From Paenibacillus periandrae (GTDB taxonomy: Bacteria > Bacillota > Bacilli > Paenibacillales > NBRC-103111), in NCBI RefSeq assembly GCF_022458865.1, contig NZ_JAJNMU010000031.1, forward strand, positions 1 to 64,000: DNA of 64,000 bases, read 5' to 3'. Both the position numbers and the translations under genes were made by a program. Positions 56,786-64,000 of this stretch are shown piece by piece. The notes beneath the pieces were generated by a model, which was given only the letters and a program-made list of their open reading frames with translations, made no database searches and was not told where the DNA came from. Each line of letters starts with the position of its first letter. Position 1 is the first letter of the stretch.

Positions 56786-56859
56786 AAAAATGATATTGTT
56801 ATTTTGGATATAATTAACTATACTACTAGTGACTATACCAAAATTCAGTATCATTTTTT
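56786..56859 (+). terminator. Terminator of the recombinase gene enclosing a promoter
   Basis: The arms AAAAATGATA (56786) and TATCATTTTTT (56849), with a second pairing ATTTTGG/CCAAAAT (56801 and 56838), form a long hairpin ending in T6. The rightward promoter at 56796-56824 lies within its left arm and loop, so transcripts starting there contain only the right arm and would not be terminated by it. Confidence 0.6.
56796..56824 (+). promoter_or_regulatory. Strong outward promoter inside the invertible segment
   Basis: TTGTTA (56796-56801), a 17-bp spacer and TATACT (56819-56824): a good sigma-A promoter with optimal spacing. It points right, out through the right repeat, where only the 3' end of the amj gene on the opposite strand is found. 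After inversion it would map to about 55841-55869 pointing left, about 200 bp before the HD-GYP start. Confidence 0.65.
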
Positions 56860-56871
56860 GTCGAAATTTTA

Positions 56872-56900
56872 CGAACAACGCAAATTGTACGAACTTTAGT
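56872..56900 (-). repeat. Right 29-bp inverted repeat / recombination site
   Basis: The exact reverse complement of 55765-55793: CGAACAA-CGCAAA-TTGTACG then AACTTTAGT. On the outer side the sequence continues ATCTCC, unlike the left flank, so the repeat boundary is sharp. The stretch 56901-57028 holds no gene. Confidence 0.8.
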
Positions 56901-57028
56901 ATCTCCAGCAATTCGTAAACTCCTTATCCCCTTTCCTAAGAAGTTTCACTACTCATTACTTATCAGAATCAACCCCATTAATCAAGCTCCTTTTATTCCC
57001 ATACGATCCCCTAATAGAACCGATTGTA

Positions 57029-57826
57029 TTACCAAAAAGGGACTACCGCCGTTATCAAATACGTGCCAGGCACCAATAAAACCTGGGCAAGCACCGTACC
57101 AAAAAAACGCGAGAACATCAGCAGTCCATACATTTTGTTAATTTGCGCCAAGCTTTCGTTGCCGCTCATAGCCCTGTCCGTCATCAGTGCGACTTGCGGG
57201 TCGACCAGTATCGTCATCAGAATGGTAGCAACCCCATTGATCAAGCCGGACGATTGTGACGCCGTCACGCTGTATTCAGGTAATAAAAAGGAAGCATACA
57301 ATGCTGCCAGGACGCCAACCGTGTAGATTCCGGTTACCAGCATGTTCAGAATAAGCAGCCGTTTCGGTACACCGCCGATTCGCAGTCTCGACAGCATCGC
57401 CCAGCTGGGCATTTGCACATGTCTTCGAACGACCTTAAGCTTGCGAATCGAAACCGATTCGCGAAGCAGCCTCGGGAGCGAACCCGTTTCCTCCAGACGG
57501 CTGATCAGACTGACAGACAGCCGGATCGCTGTCGGTATGAATACAATCGCAAACAAAGTTCCGAGCGAAGCAGCGGCAATGAAAATATGAAGTTGAGCCT
57601 CCAAAGAGTATTCCGCATGAAGCTTGGCATAATCCACGATTTTACCCATCATGGGGGCCTGGGCCAAATTCGAGGTTCTCGATACAAGCACAATCATCCC
57701 GGTTAGCGATAGCGCAACGGCCAGCTTTCCTGTTCTAACCCCGGCCAGACGTATGCCGTAAGACAAGGTTTCCACAGCATGAATGATAAAAGTCAGGATC
57801 GATATGATCAACACTTTTTCAATCAT
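57029..57826 (-). CDS. amj: Lipid II flippase Amj family protein
   Basis: A 265-aa membrane protein with about six helices. The N-terminus MIEKVLIISILTFIIHAVET followed by LSYGIRLAGVRTGKLAVA, and SRTSNLAQAPMMGKIVD, are characteristic of Amj (YdaH), which moves lipid II across the membrane as an alternative to MurJ. ATG at 57826 has GGAGG upstream and overlaps the Hpt gene stop by 4 bp (ATGA), so its translation is coupled to a phosphotransfer protein, an unexpected pairing. Its 3' end faces the invertible segment. Confidence 0.87.
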   Translation of the reverse strand: MIEKVLIISILTFIIHAVETLSYGIRLAGVRTGKLAVALSLTGMIVLVSRTSNLAQAPMMGKIVDYAKLHAEYSLEAQLHIFIAAASLGTLFAIVFIPTAIRLSVSLISRLEETGSLPRLLRESVSIRKLKVVRRHVQMPSWAMLSRLRIGGVPKRLLILNMLVTGIYTVGVLAALYASFLLPEYSVTASQSSGLINGVATILMTILVDPQVALMTDRAMSGNESLAQINKMYGLLMFSRFFGTVLAQVLLVPGTYLITAVVPFW

Positions 57827-58182
57827 AAAGCCTCCGCTTGACCATGCTCGCGCTGCAGCTCGATGTGGAGCTGATCCAAATATTGGCACAGCACTTGAAT
57901 TACCTCTTCCGTCCACTCATTCTGATGCAGTATACTGTAAGAGTCGGCTGCTTCACTGAGCTGATGCACCTGATCGCAGCCAACGGTCTGAGCAACCCCT
58001 TTGAGTGTATGCACAAACAGGTATATATGCTCACCGATCTGCTGGTTTGACAGCTGCTGCTGATTCCACAGCTCCATGTCTGCTCTAAGTGCGGCCTCAC
58101 GCTCCAAGGCATCTGTTACAAATATCCTGCGTGCTTTGACTATAATTGCCTGCATACGCTGTTCTCTGCTACTATCAGCCAT
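57823..58182 (-). CDS. Hpt (histidine phosphotransfer) domain protein
   Basis: A 119-aa helical protein. The phospho-accepting His is in YLFVHTLKGVAQTVG (about residue 58), the standard Hpt signature. There is no other domain. It is divergent from a single-domain response regulator gene 41 bp away and overlaps amj. It may relay phosphate to that regulator. Confidence 0.85.
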   Translation of the reverse strand: MADSSREQRMQAIIVKARRIFVTDALEREAALRADMELWNQQQLSNQQIGEHIYLFVHTLKGVAQTVGCDQVHQLSEAADSYSILHQNEWTEEVIQVLCQYLDQLHIELQREHGQAEAL

Positions 58183-58223
58183 GTCGAATCATCCCTTCAT
58201 CTAATAAGGAAGTGACCCAAAGC

Positions 58224-58598
58224 ATGAACAAACAAATTGCTCTCATTGACGACAGCTCCCCTTTTTGCTTGCTAGTCAGACAAATTTTCGAACATCGATA
58301 TGATATAGACACCTTTTCCACGGCCAACGATTTCCTTGTGCTGATTTCTCGTATCACGCATTATGATCTCATTCTGCTTGATATTAATCTCCCCGGTATG
58401 AATGGCCTTGAGGCTTTGACAAAATTAAAATCTACACCGGAAACGGCAGCTATCCCGATTCTCTTACTGACTGGCGACGCGCGTCGTGACACCGTTGTAC
58501 GCGGTATCAAGCTGGGTGCGCATGATTATATGTCCAAGCCTATAGATCCGCTTCTGTTGGAGGAACGGGTAATTGAGCTATTGGGAGACACGCTCTAG
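58224..58598 (+). CDS. CheY-like response regulator
   Basis: A 124-aa lone receiver domain: ALIDDSSPFCLL (acidic pocket), Asp in LILLDINLPGMNG, the Thr switch in ILLLTGDARRD and Lys in YMSKPIDP. ATG at 58224 follows AAGGAAGTG; the frame extends upstream but lacks a site. It is divergent from the Hpt-amj pair, and the 41-bp gap means their promoters lie in each other's coding or leader region. It has no DNA-binding output. Confidence 0.87.
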   Translation: MNKQIALIDDSSPFCLLVRQIFEHRYDIDTFSTANDFLVLISRITHYDLILLDINLPGMNGLEALTKLKSTPETAAIPILLLTGDARRDTVVRGIKLGAHDYMSKPIDPLLLEERVIELLGDTL

Positions 58599-58631
58599 TA
58601 CTTATATATGCATGTCCTTCTTCATACATAC

Positions 58632-58678
58632 AGCCGAGCGCGTCAGCGAAAATATTAATTTCGCTGACGCGCTCGGCT
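58632..58678. terminator. Long hairpin terminator
   Basis: A perfect 20-bp GC-rich stem (AGCCGAGCGCGTCAGCGAAA and its complement) lies between the convergent response regulator (ends 58598) and ABC permease (ends 58732) genes. T-runs are weak on both sides. Confidence 0.7.
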
Positions 58679-58731
58679 ATAGATATTTCTTTGAAGCATG
58701 AAGATGAAGGCCGGCAGCTGCCTGGAATTCG

Positions 58732-59505
58732 TTAGCTGGCAATATCACGCTTGGTGAAAAATAACCAGGAAACCCCATAGAACACAACCCAATAAGCAAC
58801 AAGCATGGAAATTGAAAAGCCAAGCGACATGCCTTCCACCAACGGCTTCCCGCCGGATTGGTAGATGGATAAGTCCGTGTTGGCAAACAGCAAATATTTA
58901 ACCCAGGTATATTTGAATTGCGCCAGAATAAAAATCAATCCGGAAGAAGTCACGAACATCAACAAAAAAGATAATCCGATAGCAAGCGAGCTGCTGCGAA
59001 AAGCGGCTGATATCATAAAGGCCAAAGTAATCGACATCAGCAGATCAATACCTTTGAATCCATAAGTTTTCAATATATCTGTAAACGTCTCCTGCTCAGG
59101 TATCATCCCTCCGAGACCAAAAAATATCAATCCGACAAAATAGGAGGCGATCAATAGAACCAGCAGCAATGTGATTAAAAAAAGCACAACAGATATATAT
59201 TTGGACGCTAACACCTTGGATCTAGTAGCAGGCCGGATCAGCAGCAGTTTAATGGTACCCCAGGTAAACTCCGAGGCTACGATGTCACCAGCTACAATGA
59301 CCGCAAAAATGAATACCAGTGTGGATAGTCCTGTACTCATTGATACGAATGAGATCATGCTGTTAAGACCCGTTTCTACCACGTATTTGAGCATGACGGC
59401 CCATAATACGACAACCAATACCAAGATCGCAAGCATAATCCATGTACGTGCCCTGCTGTATATTTTCATTTGCTCATTTTGGATGAGGCTGAGAAAGTTA
59501 GACAA
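58732..59505 (-). CDS. ABC-2 type transporter permease
   Basis: A 257-aa permease with about six membrane helices and the family pattern FLSLIQNEQMKIYSR at the start, VASEFTWGTIKLLLIRP and SKVLASKYISVVLF. It resembles bacitracin/lantibiotic-type (BcrB-like) exporters. TTG at 59505 has AGGGGGA upstream and overlaps the ATPase gene end by 8 bp. It works with the 59498-60433 ATPase; the cargo is unknown. Confidence 0.85.
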   Translation of the reverse strand: MSNFLSLIQNEQMKIYSRARTWIMLAILVLVVVLWAVMLKYVVETGLNSMISFVSMSTGLSTLVFIFAVIVAGDIVASEFTWGTIKLLLIRPATRSKVLASKYISVVLFLITLLLVLLIASYFVGLIFFGLGGMIPEQETFTDILKTYGFKGIDLLMSITLAFMISAAFRSSSLAIGLSFLLMFVTSSGLIFILAQFKYTWVKYLLFANTDLSIYQSGGKPLVEGMSLGFSISMLVAYWVVFYGVSWLFFTKRDIAS

Positions 59506-60433
59506 TTTGATTCCCCCTAGTAATTTCAAGGAATTGATCTTCCAGCGATTTGTTTTGTGTTCGGATTCCGTATACGCGCACGCCCGCGCTAACTAACCGG
59601 GCATTCAGCTCGGCAATCTCTTCTCGTTCACTGGTCAGGCTCACAGTCAAGATGCCATCCGCCTGCTGCACAACCGCTTGTTCACCGACAAACTCTGCTG
59701 CCGCTCTGGCCGCTGCTTGAAGATGATCCACATCGAATTGAACCTCAAGACGTCCGGCCTCAGCTTGCATTTCCTTGAAGGACCGCACATCCAGCAGCTT
59801 GCCATTCTGAATGATCGCCACCCGATCACACATCAGCTCCATTTCGGAGAGTAAGTGGCTGGATACGATAACAGCGAGGCCTTCTTCTCTGGAAAGCTTC
59901 CGCAAATAATCACGCAGCTCGCGAATTCCCTCCGGGTCAAGACCATTCGTAGGCTCGTCCAGTATTAATACGGAGGGCCGATGCAATATAGCCTGTGCCA
60001 CACCAAGCCGCTGACGCATACCAAGCGAGTAAGTTTTTACTTTATCATGAATCCGGTGATCCAGCTTTACCAGAGCAATCACTTCGTTCATGCGTTCCTC
60101 GGTAATCCCTGGAATCATTCGGGCATAATGCTGTAAATTTTGATATCCGCTCAAAAACTTATAAAATTCGGGGTTTTCAACAATAGCTCCAACATGCCGC
60201 ATCGCTTGCTCAAATTGGTTTTTAATATTGTGGCTGCTAACAAGTATTTCACCCTCGGTCATGGACATCAGTCCAACAATCATCCGAATGGTTGTTGTTT
60301 TGCCTGCTCCATTAGGTCCCAGGAAACCGAACACCTCACCAGGGTGCACATCAAATGACAAGCGATCGATAATAGTTTTGGAGCCGATCCGCTTGGTCAC
60401 ATTACGAAGCTGTACGATACTATTTGATTCCAT
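59498..60433 (-). CDS. ABC transporter ATP-binding protein (BcrA/CcmA type)
   Basis: A 311-aa ATPase. Walker A GPNGAGKTT, signature YSLGMRQRL, Walker B VLILDEPTNGLDP and H-loop VSSHLLSEM. The C-terminal extension (about 220-311) is typical of drug or antibiotic exporters. It is coupled to the permease gene by an overlap. No two-component genes of the BceRS type adjoin it. Confidence 0.9.
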   Translation of the reverse strand: MESNSIVQLRNVTKRIGSKTIIDRLSFDVHPGEVFGFLGPNGAGKTTTIRMIVGLMSMTEGEILVSSHNIKNQFEQAMRHVGAIVENPEFYKFLSGYQNLQHYARMIPGITEERMNEVIALVKLDHRIHDKVKTYSLGMRQRLGVAQAILHRPSVLILDEPTNGLDPEGIRELRDYLRKLSREEGLAVIVSSHLLSEMELMCDRVAIIQNGKLLDVRSFKEMQAEAGRLEVQFDVDHLQAAARAAAEFVGEQAVVQQADGILTVSLTSEREEIAELNARLVSAGVRVYGIRTQNKSLEDQFLEITRGNQIV

Positions 60434-60521
60434 GAGTCCTCCAAATTAAATAAGGATAGGGTAACTTTTCAGGAAAAGTATACCATACCCTTTATTCTAT
60501 ACCAACCTATGTATTCAGATA

Positions 60522-61328
60522 CTATGCATTCTCGTAGTATTGAGCCAAAGTTACTATCATGCTGCCCATCCGTTCTTCAACGGGAGCAATCACGCGTTCC
60601 ACACCTTCATCTCTAAGCGCCTCCGCCGTTACCTTGCCTACCGCAACTGCAACGGTCTTCTCGCGAAATGCTGCCAGCAAGCCTTCAGCCTGCCCTTGTT
60701 CGCGGGCATATGCCATCATAAACCGTACCTGCGGTGTACTTGTGAAGGTCACAGCGTCCACGGAGCCTGTAATCATTTCCGACATCAATTGATCCAGCAC
60801 AGCCAAATCCGGCGGAACATGAATATAAGGAAGAATTTCATAATAATCAGCCTGCTGCTGCCTCAGCCATTCCACAAGCCTCGGCGCGTGATCGCCATAA
60901 AGCTGCAGCGCCACCCGCCGATTCTGGAGGTCATAGGGTTGGAGTGCACGAAGGATGCCAACGGTTGTACCATCATCATCGCGAACGGTAGGCACAAGCC
61001 CGAGGGTTTTCAAGTACTTTACCGTCTTATAGCCTCTGGCTGCGATCTGTGTCTGTTGAAGTCTTTCAACAAAGGCATCAGCAAGAGACATCCGTTCAGC
61101 AGCCTGGTACAGCATCTCCGTGCCTACGCCCGTGGTCAGTATGATCCAGTCCACGCCTTCTTCGATCAGCCTTCTTACTTCCGCCTCAACTTTATGGTCC
61201 TCAACTGCAACCGTCCCTTGAGCCGGGCGAACCAATGGAATACCACCCATCTTTTCTACAATAATGCTTAACTCTGAAGCCTTGCGCGGCCCAGTGATAG
61301 CAATTCTTTTGCCTTCCAGTCTGCGCAT
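60522..61328 (-). CDS. Uroporphyrinogen-III synthase-like protein (HemD family)
   Basis: A 268-aa protein with the two-domain HemD fold. RIAITGPRKASELS at the start, DWIILTTGVGTEML, the middle GDHAPRLVEWLRQQ, and VDAVTFTSTPQVRFMM with VAVGKVTAEALRDEG in the second domain. HemD closes hydroxymethylbilane to uroporphyrinogen III. It is outside a hem operon, so it may be a second copy linked to siroheme or nitrogen metabolism, or a HemD-like regulator. ATG at 61328. Confidence 0.8.
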   Translation of the reverse strand: MRRLEGKRIAITGPRKASELSIIVEKMGGIPLVRPAQGTVAVEDHKVEAEVRRLIEEGVDWIILTTGVGTEMLYQAAERMSLADAFVERLQQTQIAARGYKTVKYLKTLGLVPTVRDDDGTTVGILRALQPYDLQNRRVALQLYGDHAPRLVEWLRQQQADYYEILPYIHVPPDLAVLDQLMSEMITGSVDAVTFTSTPQVRFMMAYAREQGQAEGLLAAFREKTVAVAVGKVTAEALRDEGVERVIAPVEERMGSMIVTLAQYYENA

Positions 61329-61352
61329 AATGGTGTGCCTCCGATAAATAGC

Positions 61353-62252
61353 TTAGTGGATGTCTTTTTTCTTAAAGCGTCCGCCTTTGACATCATGTAT
61401 ATTGCCTACAGCCAGAAAGGCTGTCGGATCATAGTTTTCTACGATTGATTTCATCTTGGCTTCTTCCAATCGGGTAATGACGCAAAAGATCACACGTTTT
61501 TCCCCGCCTGTGAAGCCTCCTTCTCCATCCAAATAGGTAACTCCACGTCCCAAACGACTTAATATCGCATCGCCAATATCGCGGTAATTGTCACTGATAA
61601 TCCATACAGCCTTCGATTCATCGAAGCCTTCGATTGTAATATCAATCATTTTGAAAGCTATGTAATAAGCAATTAATGAATACATCGCATGATCCCAGCC
61701 AAATACGAAGCCCGCGCTGGCAAGAATAAATAAATTGAAGAACATCACGATCTCGCCTACAGAAAATGGCGATTTTTTATTCAGCAGGATAGCTACAATT
61801 TCCGTTCCATCCAGTGAACCTCCATAACGGATAACCATCCCGACACCAACACCCAGTATGATACCTCCAAAAACTGCCGCTAGAAGCGGATCAATCGTAA
61901 ATGCCGGCACCGGATGCAGCAATGTGGTACCTACAGACATGATCAGAACACCAATGAGGGTCGATAACGCAAACGTTTTACCAATTTGCTTGTAGCCCAG
62001 AAAAAAGAAAGGAAGGTTAAGAATAAAGAGGAAGACACCCAGAGGAAGTGAAGTCAAATGGGACAAAATAATGGATATACCGACAACCCCACCGTCGATA
62101 ATATTGTTCGGGACAAGAAAAATTTCCAGACCAACAGAAACTAAGCCTGCCCCGATCAAGAGGAATATAAAACGCTTAGCGACCTGGATCCTTGTTGCCC
62201 TCGAATGTTGAGGGTTTGGAAGATCCGAGCTTGGAACAAGTTTTGCTGACAT
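61353..62252 (-). CDS. YitT family membrane protein (DUF161/DUF2179)
   Basis: A 299-aa protein. About six membrane helices form two DUF161-like repeats (FLVPNNIIDGGVVGIS, IRYGGSLDGTEIVA), followed by a cytoplasmic DUF2179 domain (about 215-295; GRGVTYLDGEGGFTG, VIFCVITRLEE). The function is unknown; DUF2179 may bind a nucleotide. ATG at 62252 has AAGGAGG 8 nt upstream. The first 77 bp overlap the end of the preceding small gene. Confidence 0.87.
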   Translation of the reverse strand: MSAKLVPSSDLPNPQHSRATRIQVAKRFIFLLIGAGLVSVGLEIFLVPNNIIDGGVVGISIILSHLTSLPLGVFLFILNLPFFFLGYKQIGKTFALSTLIGVLIMSVGTTLLHPVPAFTIDPLLAAVFGGIILGVGVGMVIRYGGSLDGTEIVAILLNKKSPFSVGEIVMFFNLFILASAGFVFGWDHAMYSLIAYYIAFKMIDITIEGFDESKAVWIISDNYRDIGDAILSRLGRGVTYLDGEGGFTGGEKRVIFCVITRLEEAKMKSIVENYDPTAFLAVGNIHDVKGGRFKKKDIH

Positions 62253-62463
62253 GGTCATCGCCTCCTTCAGTATGATTTTCATTCAAACCAAATTCCATCG
62301 ATATCTCTCGAATAATCAAATCGGTAGCCGATAGCTGACCGCAGATAAATTCTTTGGATATTTCCAAGCCCTGCATCTCAAGTTGTGCCGTTAAAGCCTC
62401 CTTGCGTACCTGCAGTCGTTCCAGGTAGTGCTCAATCTTGGATTTACGATAAGTTTCCGCCAT
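62176..62463 (-). CDS. Small helical protein overlapping yitT
   Basis: A 95-aa protein. The first 65 residues form a predicted coiled coil (KIEHYLERLQVRKEALTAQL, EISKEFICGQLSATDLII); the tail (from about 70) is disordered and encoded within the 77-bp overlap with the yitT-like gene. ATG at 62463 follows GGGAGGG. No family is recognised. The long overlap suggests translational coupling. Confidence 0.55.
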   Translation of the reverse strand: MAETYRKSKIEHYLERLQVRKEALTAQLEMQGLEISKEFICGQLSATDLIIREISMEFGLNENHTEGGDDHVSKTCSKLGSSKPSTFEGNKDPGR

Positions 62464-62606
62464 GCTTAAACCCTCCCGTAATTCCATTGTTTAATATATA
62501 TATTGTATTCAAATGTATACAAAAAATCAATTTTTTTCTCATGTCATGTTCTTCTGGCAGATCGGGCAACCTATCTTTAATTCTCTAAAAAGGGGCTGAC
62601 CGTTTT

Positions 62607-63011
62607 ATGAAGGGCTTACCTATCCGGTTGATGATATCGATTACTGCTGTATTCGTTGGCGTTTCCTTAATCATGTCTGTGGCAGGCTGCGGAAAAAAAT
62701 CAGAACAACAAAGCGGAAACCAGCAAAAGGCCCAGGGACAGCAGCAATCAGGTAAACCAATCGACTCTGCACTCAAGGAACAAATGAACATGTATAAGGA
62801 TATTAAGCAATATGAATTTCAGGAATCCGAAAAGGTTCGCAAATCCAATAAGGAGCAGCTAAAAAAACTGCAGAAGGATCAGTCAGGATCGAAATCCCAG
62901 TCAAGTGGTTCGTCGCAAAAGCAGAAAGGCGCTTCAAAGGATGCTTCGAAGGAACAAAAGAGTTCAACCAATCAATCTTCTAAAGACACTTCCAAGGATA
63001 AAGGGAAGTAA
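62607..63011 (+). CDS. Lys/Ser/Gln-rich lipoprotein
   Basis: A 134-aa protein with a signal and lipobox (VAGC) at about residue 28. A Gln-rich linker is followed by a short helical segment (ALKEQMNMYKDIKQYEFQES) and a long Lys/Ser/Gln low-complexity tail. It is probably membrane-anchored, extending into the cell wall, where its positive charge could bind teichoic acids (inference). AAAAGGGG precedes the ATG. Confidence 0.65.
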   Translation: MKGLPIRLMISITAVFVGVSLIMSVAGCGKKSEQQSGNQQKAQGQQQSGKPIDSALKEQMNMYKDIKQYEFQESEKVRKSNKEQLKKLQKDQSGSKSQSSGSSQKQKGASKDASKEQKSSTNQSSKDTSKDKGK

Positions 63012-63139
63012 AGTAAAGCTCCTGCTTCCTTCGCAGCCTTGACGTCTCAACCACACCGATATCCGAGGTCTTACTGGAAATCTGCTGCTATTTCCGCTAC
63101 TCTTAGTAGATACGGATTTCAAGGGAGGACCTATTTATC

Positions 63140-63886
63140 ATGAAGCCGATTCTCGAAGTGGACGGCATTACCGGCGGTTACAGCCGCCTTCAGCCTGTAC
63201 TGCATAACCTCAGCTTTCATGTGCAGCCAGGGGAAATGATCGGCTTGATCGGGCTGAACGGAGCAGGAAAAAGCACGACTATCAAGCATATCCTCGGATT
63301 AATGATGCCCCATCAAGGGGAGATTCGTCTGAATGGTCAGACCTTGGCCGCATCTCAGGAAAAGTACCGGCAAACGTTTGCCTATGTGCCAGAAAGCCCT
63401 TTATTATACGAAGAATTGAATGTTCGGGAGCATATGGAGCTAACCGCTATGGCCTATGGACTGGATAAAGCTACCTATGAGGAACGCGCTGGCGTGCTGC
63501 TCAAGCAATTTCAGATGGATGCTTATCAGGAGCGACTATCCTCCCACCTGTCCAAAGGCATGCGCCAAAAAGTGATGATTCTGTGCGCATTCCTCGTACA
63601 GCCGGAGCTGTATATTATTGATGAGCCCTTTCTTGGATTGGATCCCCTCAGCATGCGATCTCTGCTGGAGCTATTGGTCAGTGTTAAACAAAGCGGTGCC
63701 TCGATTCTCATCAGCTCTCATATTCTGGCTACCATTGAACGTTATTGCGACCGTTTTCTCGTCCTGCATCAAGGCAAGCTGATAGCTTCTGGTCCTGTGG
63801 ATGCACTGCAGGCTGCTGCAGGCATGCCCTCTGCGTCCTTGGACGATCTGTTCTGCGAGCTGGTAACAAGGGGCGATCCTCGATGA
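63140..63886 (+). CDS. ecsA: ABC transporter ATP-binding protein EcsA
   Basis: A 248-aa ATPase. Walker A GLNGAGKST, signature HLSKGMRQK (S-K-G variant, typical of EcsA), Walker B LYIIDEPFLGLDP and H-loop SSHILATIE. The N-terminus LEVDGITGGYSRLQPVL matches EcsA. In Bacillus, EcsAB affects protein secretion, sporulation and competence. ATG at 63140 has GGGAGG upstream. It overlaps ecsB by a few bases. Confidence 0.88.
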   Translation: MKPILEVDGITGGYSRLQPVLHNLSFHVQPGEMIGLIGLNGAGKSTTIKHILGLMMPHQGEIRLNGQTLAASQEKYRQTFAYVPESPLLYEELNVREHMELTAMAYGLDKATYEERAGVLLKQFQMDAYQERLSSHLSKGMRQKVMILCAFLVQPELYIIDEPFLGLDPLSMRSLLELLVSVKQSGASILISSHILATIERYCDRFLVLHQGKLIASGPVDALQAAAGMPSASLDDLFCELVTRGDPR

Positions 63887-64000
63887 TGGATATACAAGCT
63901 TTATACCGTCGCCGTGAGGCTGAATTTCTCAAAGAAATTCGTCCCTATTTGCACTATGCGTTGCAAAGCTTGTCCATCGCTGCGGGGATCGCCTTTCTTG
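63883..64000 (+). CDS. ecsB: ABC transporter permease EcsB, partial (5' end)
   Basis: Only the first 39 residues are in the window: MMDIQALYRRREAEFLKEIR, then PYLHYALQSLS and the start of a hydrophobic segment. The start overlaps the ecsA stop (ATGATG; 63883 or 63886). The position and N-terminus fit EcsB; the gene runs off the right edge. Confidence 0.75.
   Translation, partial: MMDIQALYRRREAEFLKEIRPYLHYALQSLSIAAGIAFL

Larger units (their letters stand above)
55765..56900. mobile_element. Candidate invertible DNA segment carrying its own recombinase
   Basis: A 1136-bp segment bounded by perfect 29-bp inverted repeats and containing a single tyrosine recombinase gene plus an outward-facing promoter at its right end. 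The repeats are inverted, not direct, so recombination between them would flip the segment rather than excise it. In the opposite orientation the promoter would face the HD-GYP/MCP/CheW operon. Boundaries and repeats are seen directly; inversion is inferred. Confidence 0.65.

Noticed and set aside
55765-56900. Interpretation as an integrated tyrosine-recombinase mobile element
   Set aside because: Integration leaves direct att repeats; these repeats are inverted and there is no cargo, so an invertible segment fits better.
57024-57326. A 100-codon plus-strand ORF just right of the outward promoter
   Set aside because: It is the complement of the amj coding region; no ribosome site and no recognisable product, so it is unlikely to be the promoter's target.

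Overview
The window looks like a chromosomal stretch of a spore-forming Bacillota bacterium, most likely Paenibacillaceae (Paenibacillus or a close relative). This rests on an alpha/beta-type small acid-soluble spore protein, EcsA/EcsB, a YitT-family membrane protein, Amj lipid II flippase, a CD3324-type DNA-binding protein, AGGAGG-type ribosome binding sites with frequent TTG/GTG starts, and a copper-amine-oxidase-type N-terminal domain protein. There is no rRNA, CRISPR array or prophage. The only tRNA is tRNA-Gly(CCC).

Layout. 0-8 kb: secreted or cell-surface proteins (transglutaminase-like, lipoproteins, beta-propeller), two very small proteins and a SASP. 8-20 kb: a leftward eight-gene run encoding an HpaB-like hydroxylase, an SsuD-like enzyme, an NtaA/DszA-like enzyme, a Dpp/Opp-type ABC importer and a further luciferase-like monooxygenase, with a divergent TetR regulator; it reads as an organosulfur or related scavenging cluster. 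20-28.6 kb: tRNA-Gly, a DUF6884 protein, an aldo/keto reductase, an MFS transporter, a GGDEF-EAL protein and a nikR-DUF2203-copCD operon. 28.8-34 kb: a decayed multidomain kinase gene, then nrdA and nrdB separated by about 460 bp of structured repeats. 34-45 kb: signalling proteins (Hpt-REC-GGDEF-REC, CheY-like), pxpA, hisC, an MFS exporter, an orphan DUF4157 protein and a cytoplasmic 5'-nucleotidase-like enzyme. 45-49 kb: a phosphonate-type ABC system whose binding protein is convergent with its ATPase and permeases, with a PhoP-box-like site. 49-53 kb: two aldo/keto reductases with tandem palindromic repeats between them, and a TetR/NAD(P)-binding oxidoreductase pair with four copies of one palindrome.

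The most notable region is 53.0-57.0 kb. A tyrosine recombinase gene is enclosed by perfect 29-bp inverted repeats (55765-55793 and 56872-56900), each carrying a 7-6-7 dyad typical of a tyrosine-recombinase crossover core. Just inside the right repeat lies a near-consensus promoter (TTGTTA-N17-TATACT). In the orientation given it fires rightward, away from the leftward HD-GYP / methyl-accepting chemotaxis protein / CheW operon next to the left repeat. Inversion would aim it into that operon. I propose a self-inverting, recombinase-encoding phase switch for a chemotaxis and c-di-GMP module. The geometry is read directly from the sequence; the switching itself is inference.

57-64 kb: Amj overlapping an Hpt protein with a divergent response regulator, an ABC-2 exporter, a HemD-like protein, YitT, a Lys/Ser/Gln-rich lipoprotein, and ecsA with the start of ecsB running off the right edge.
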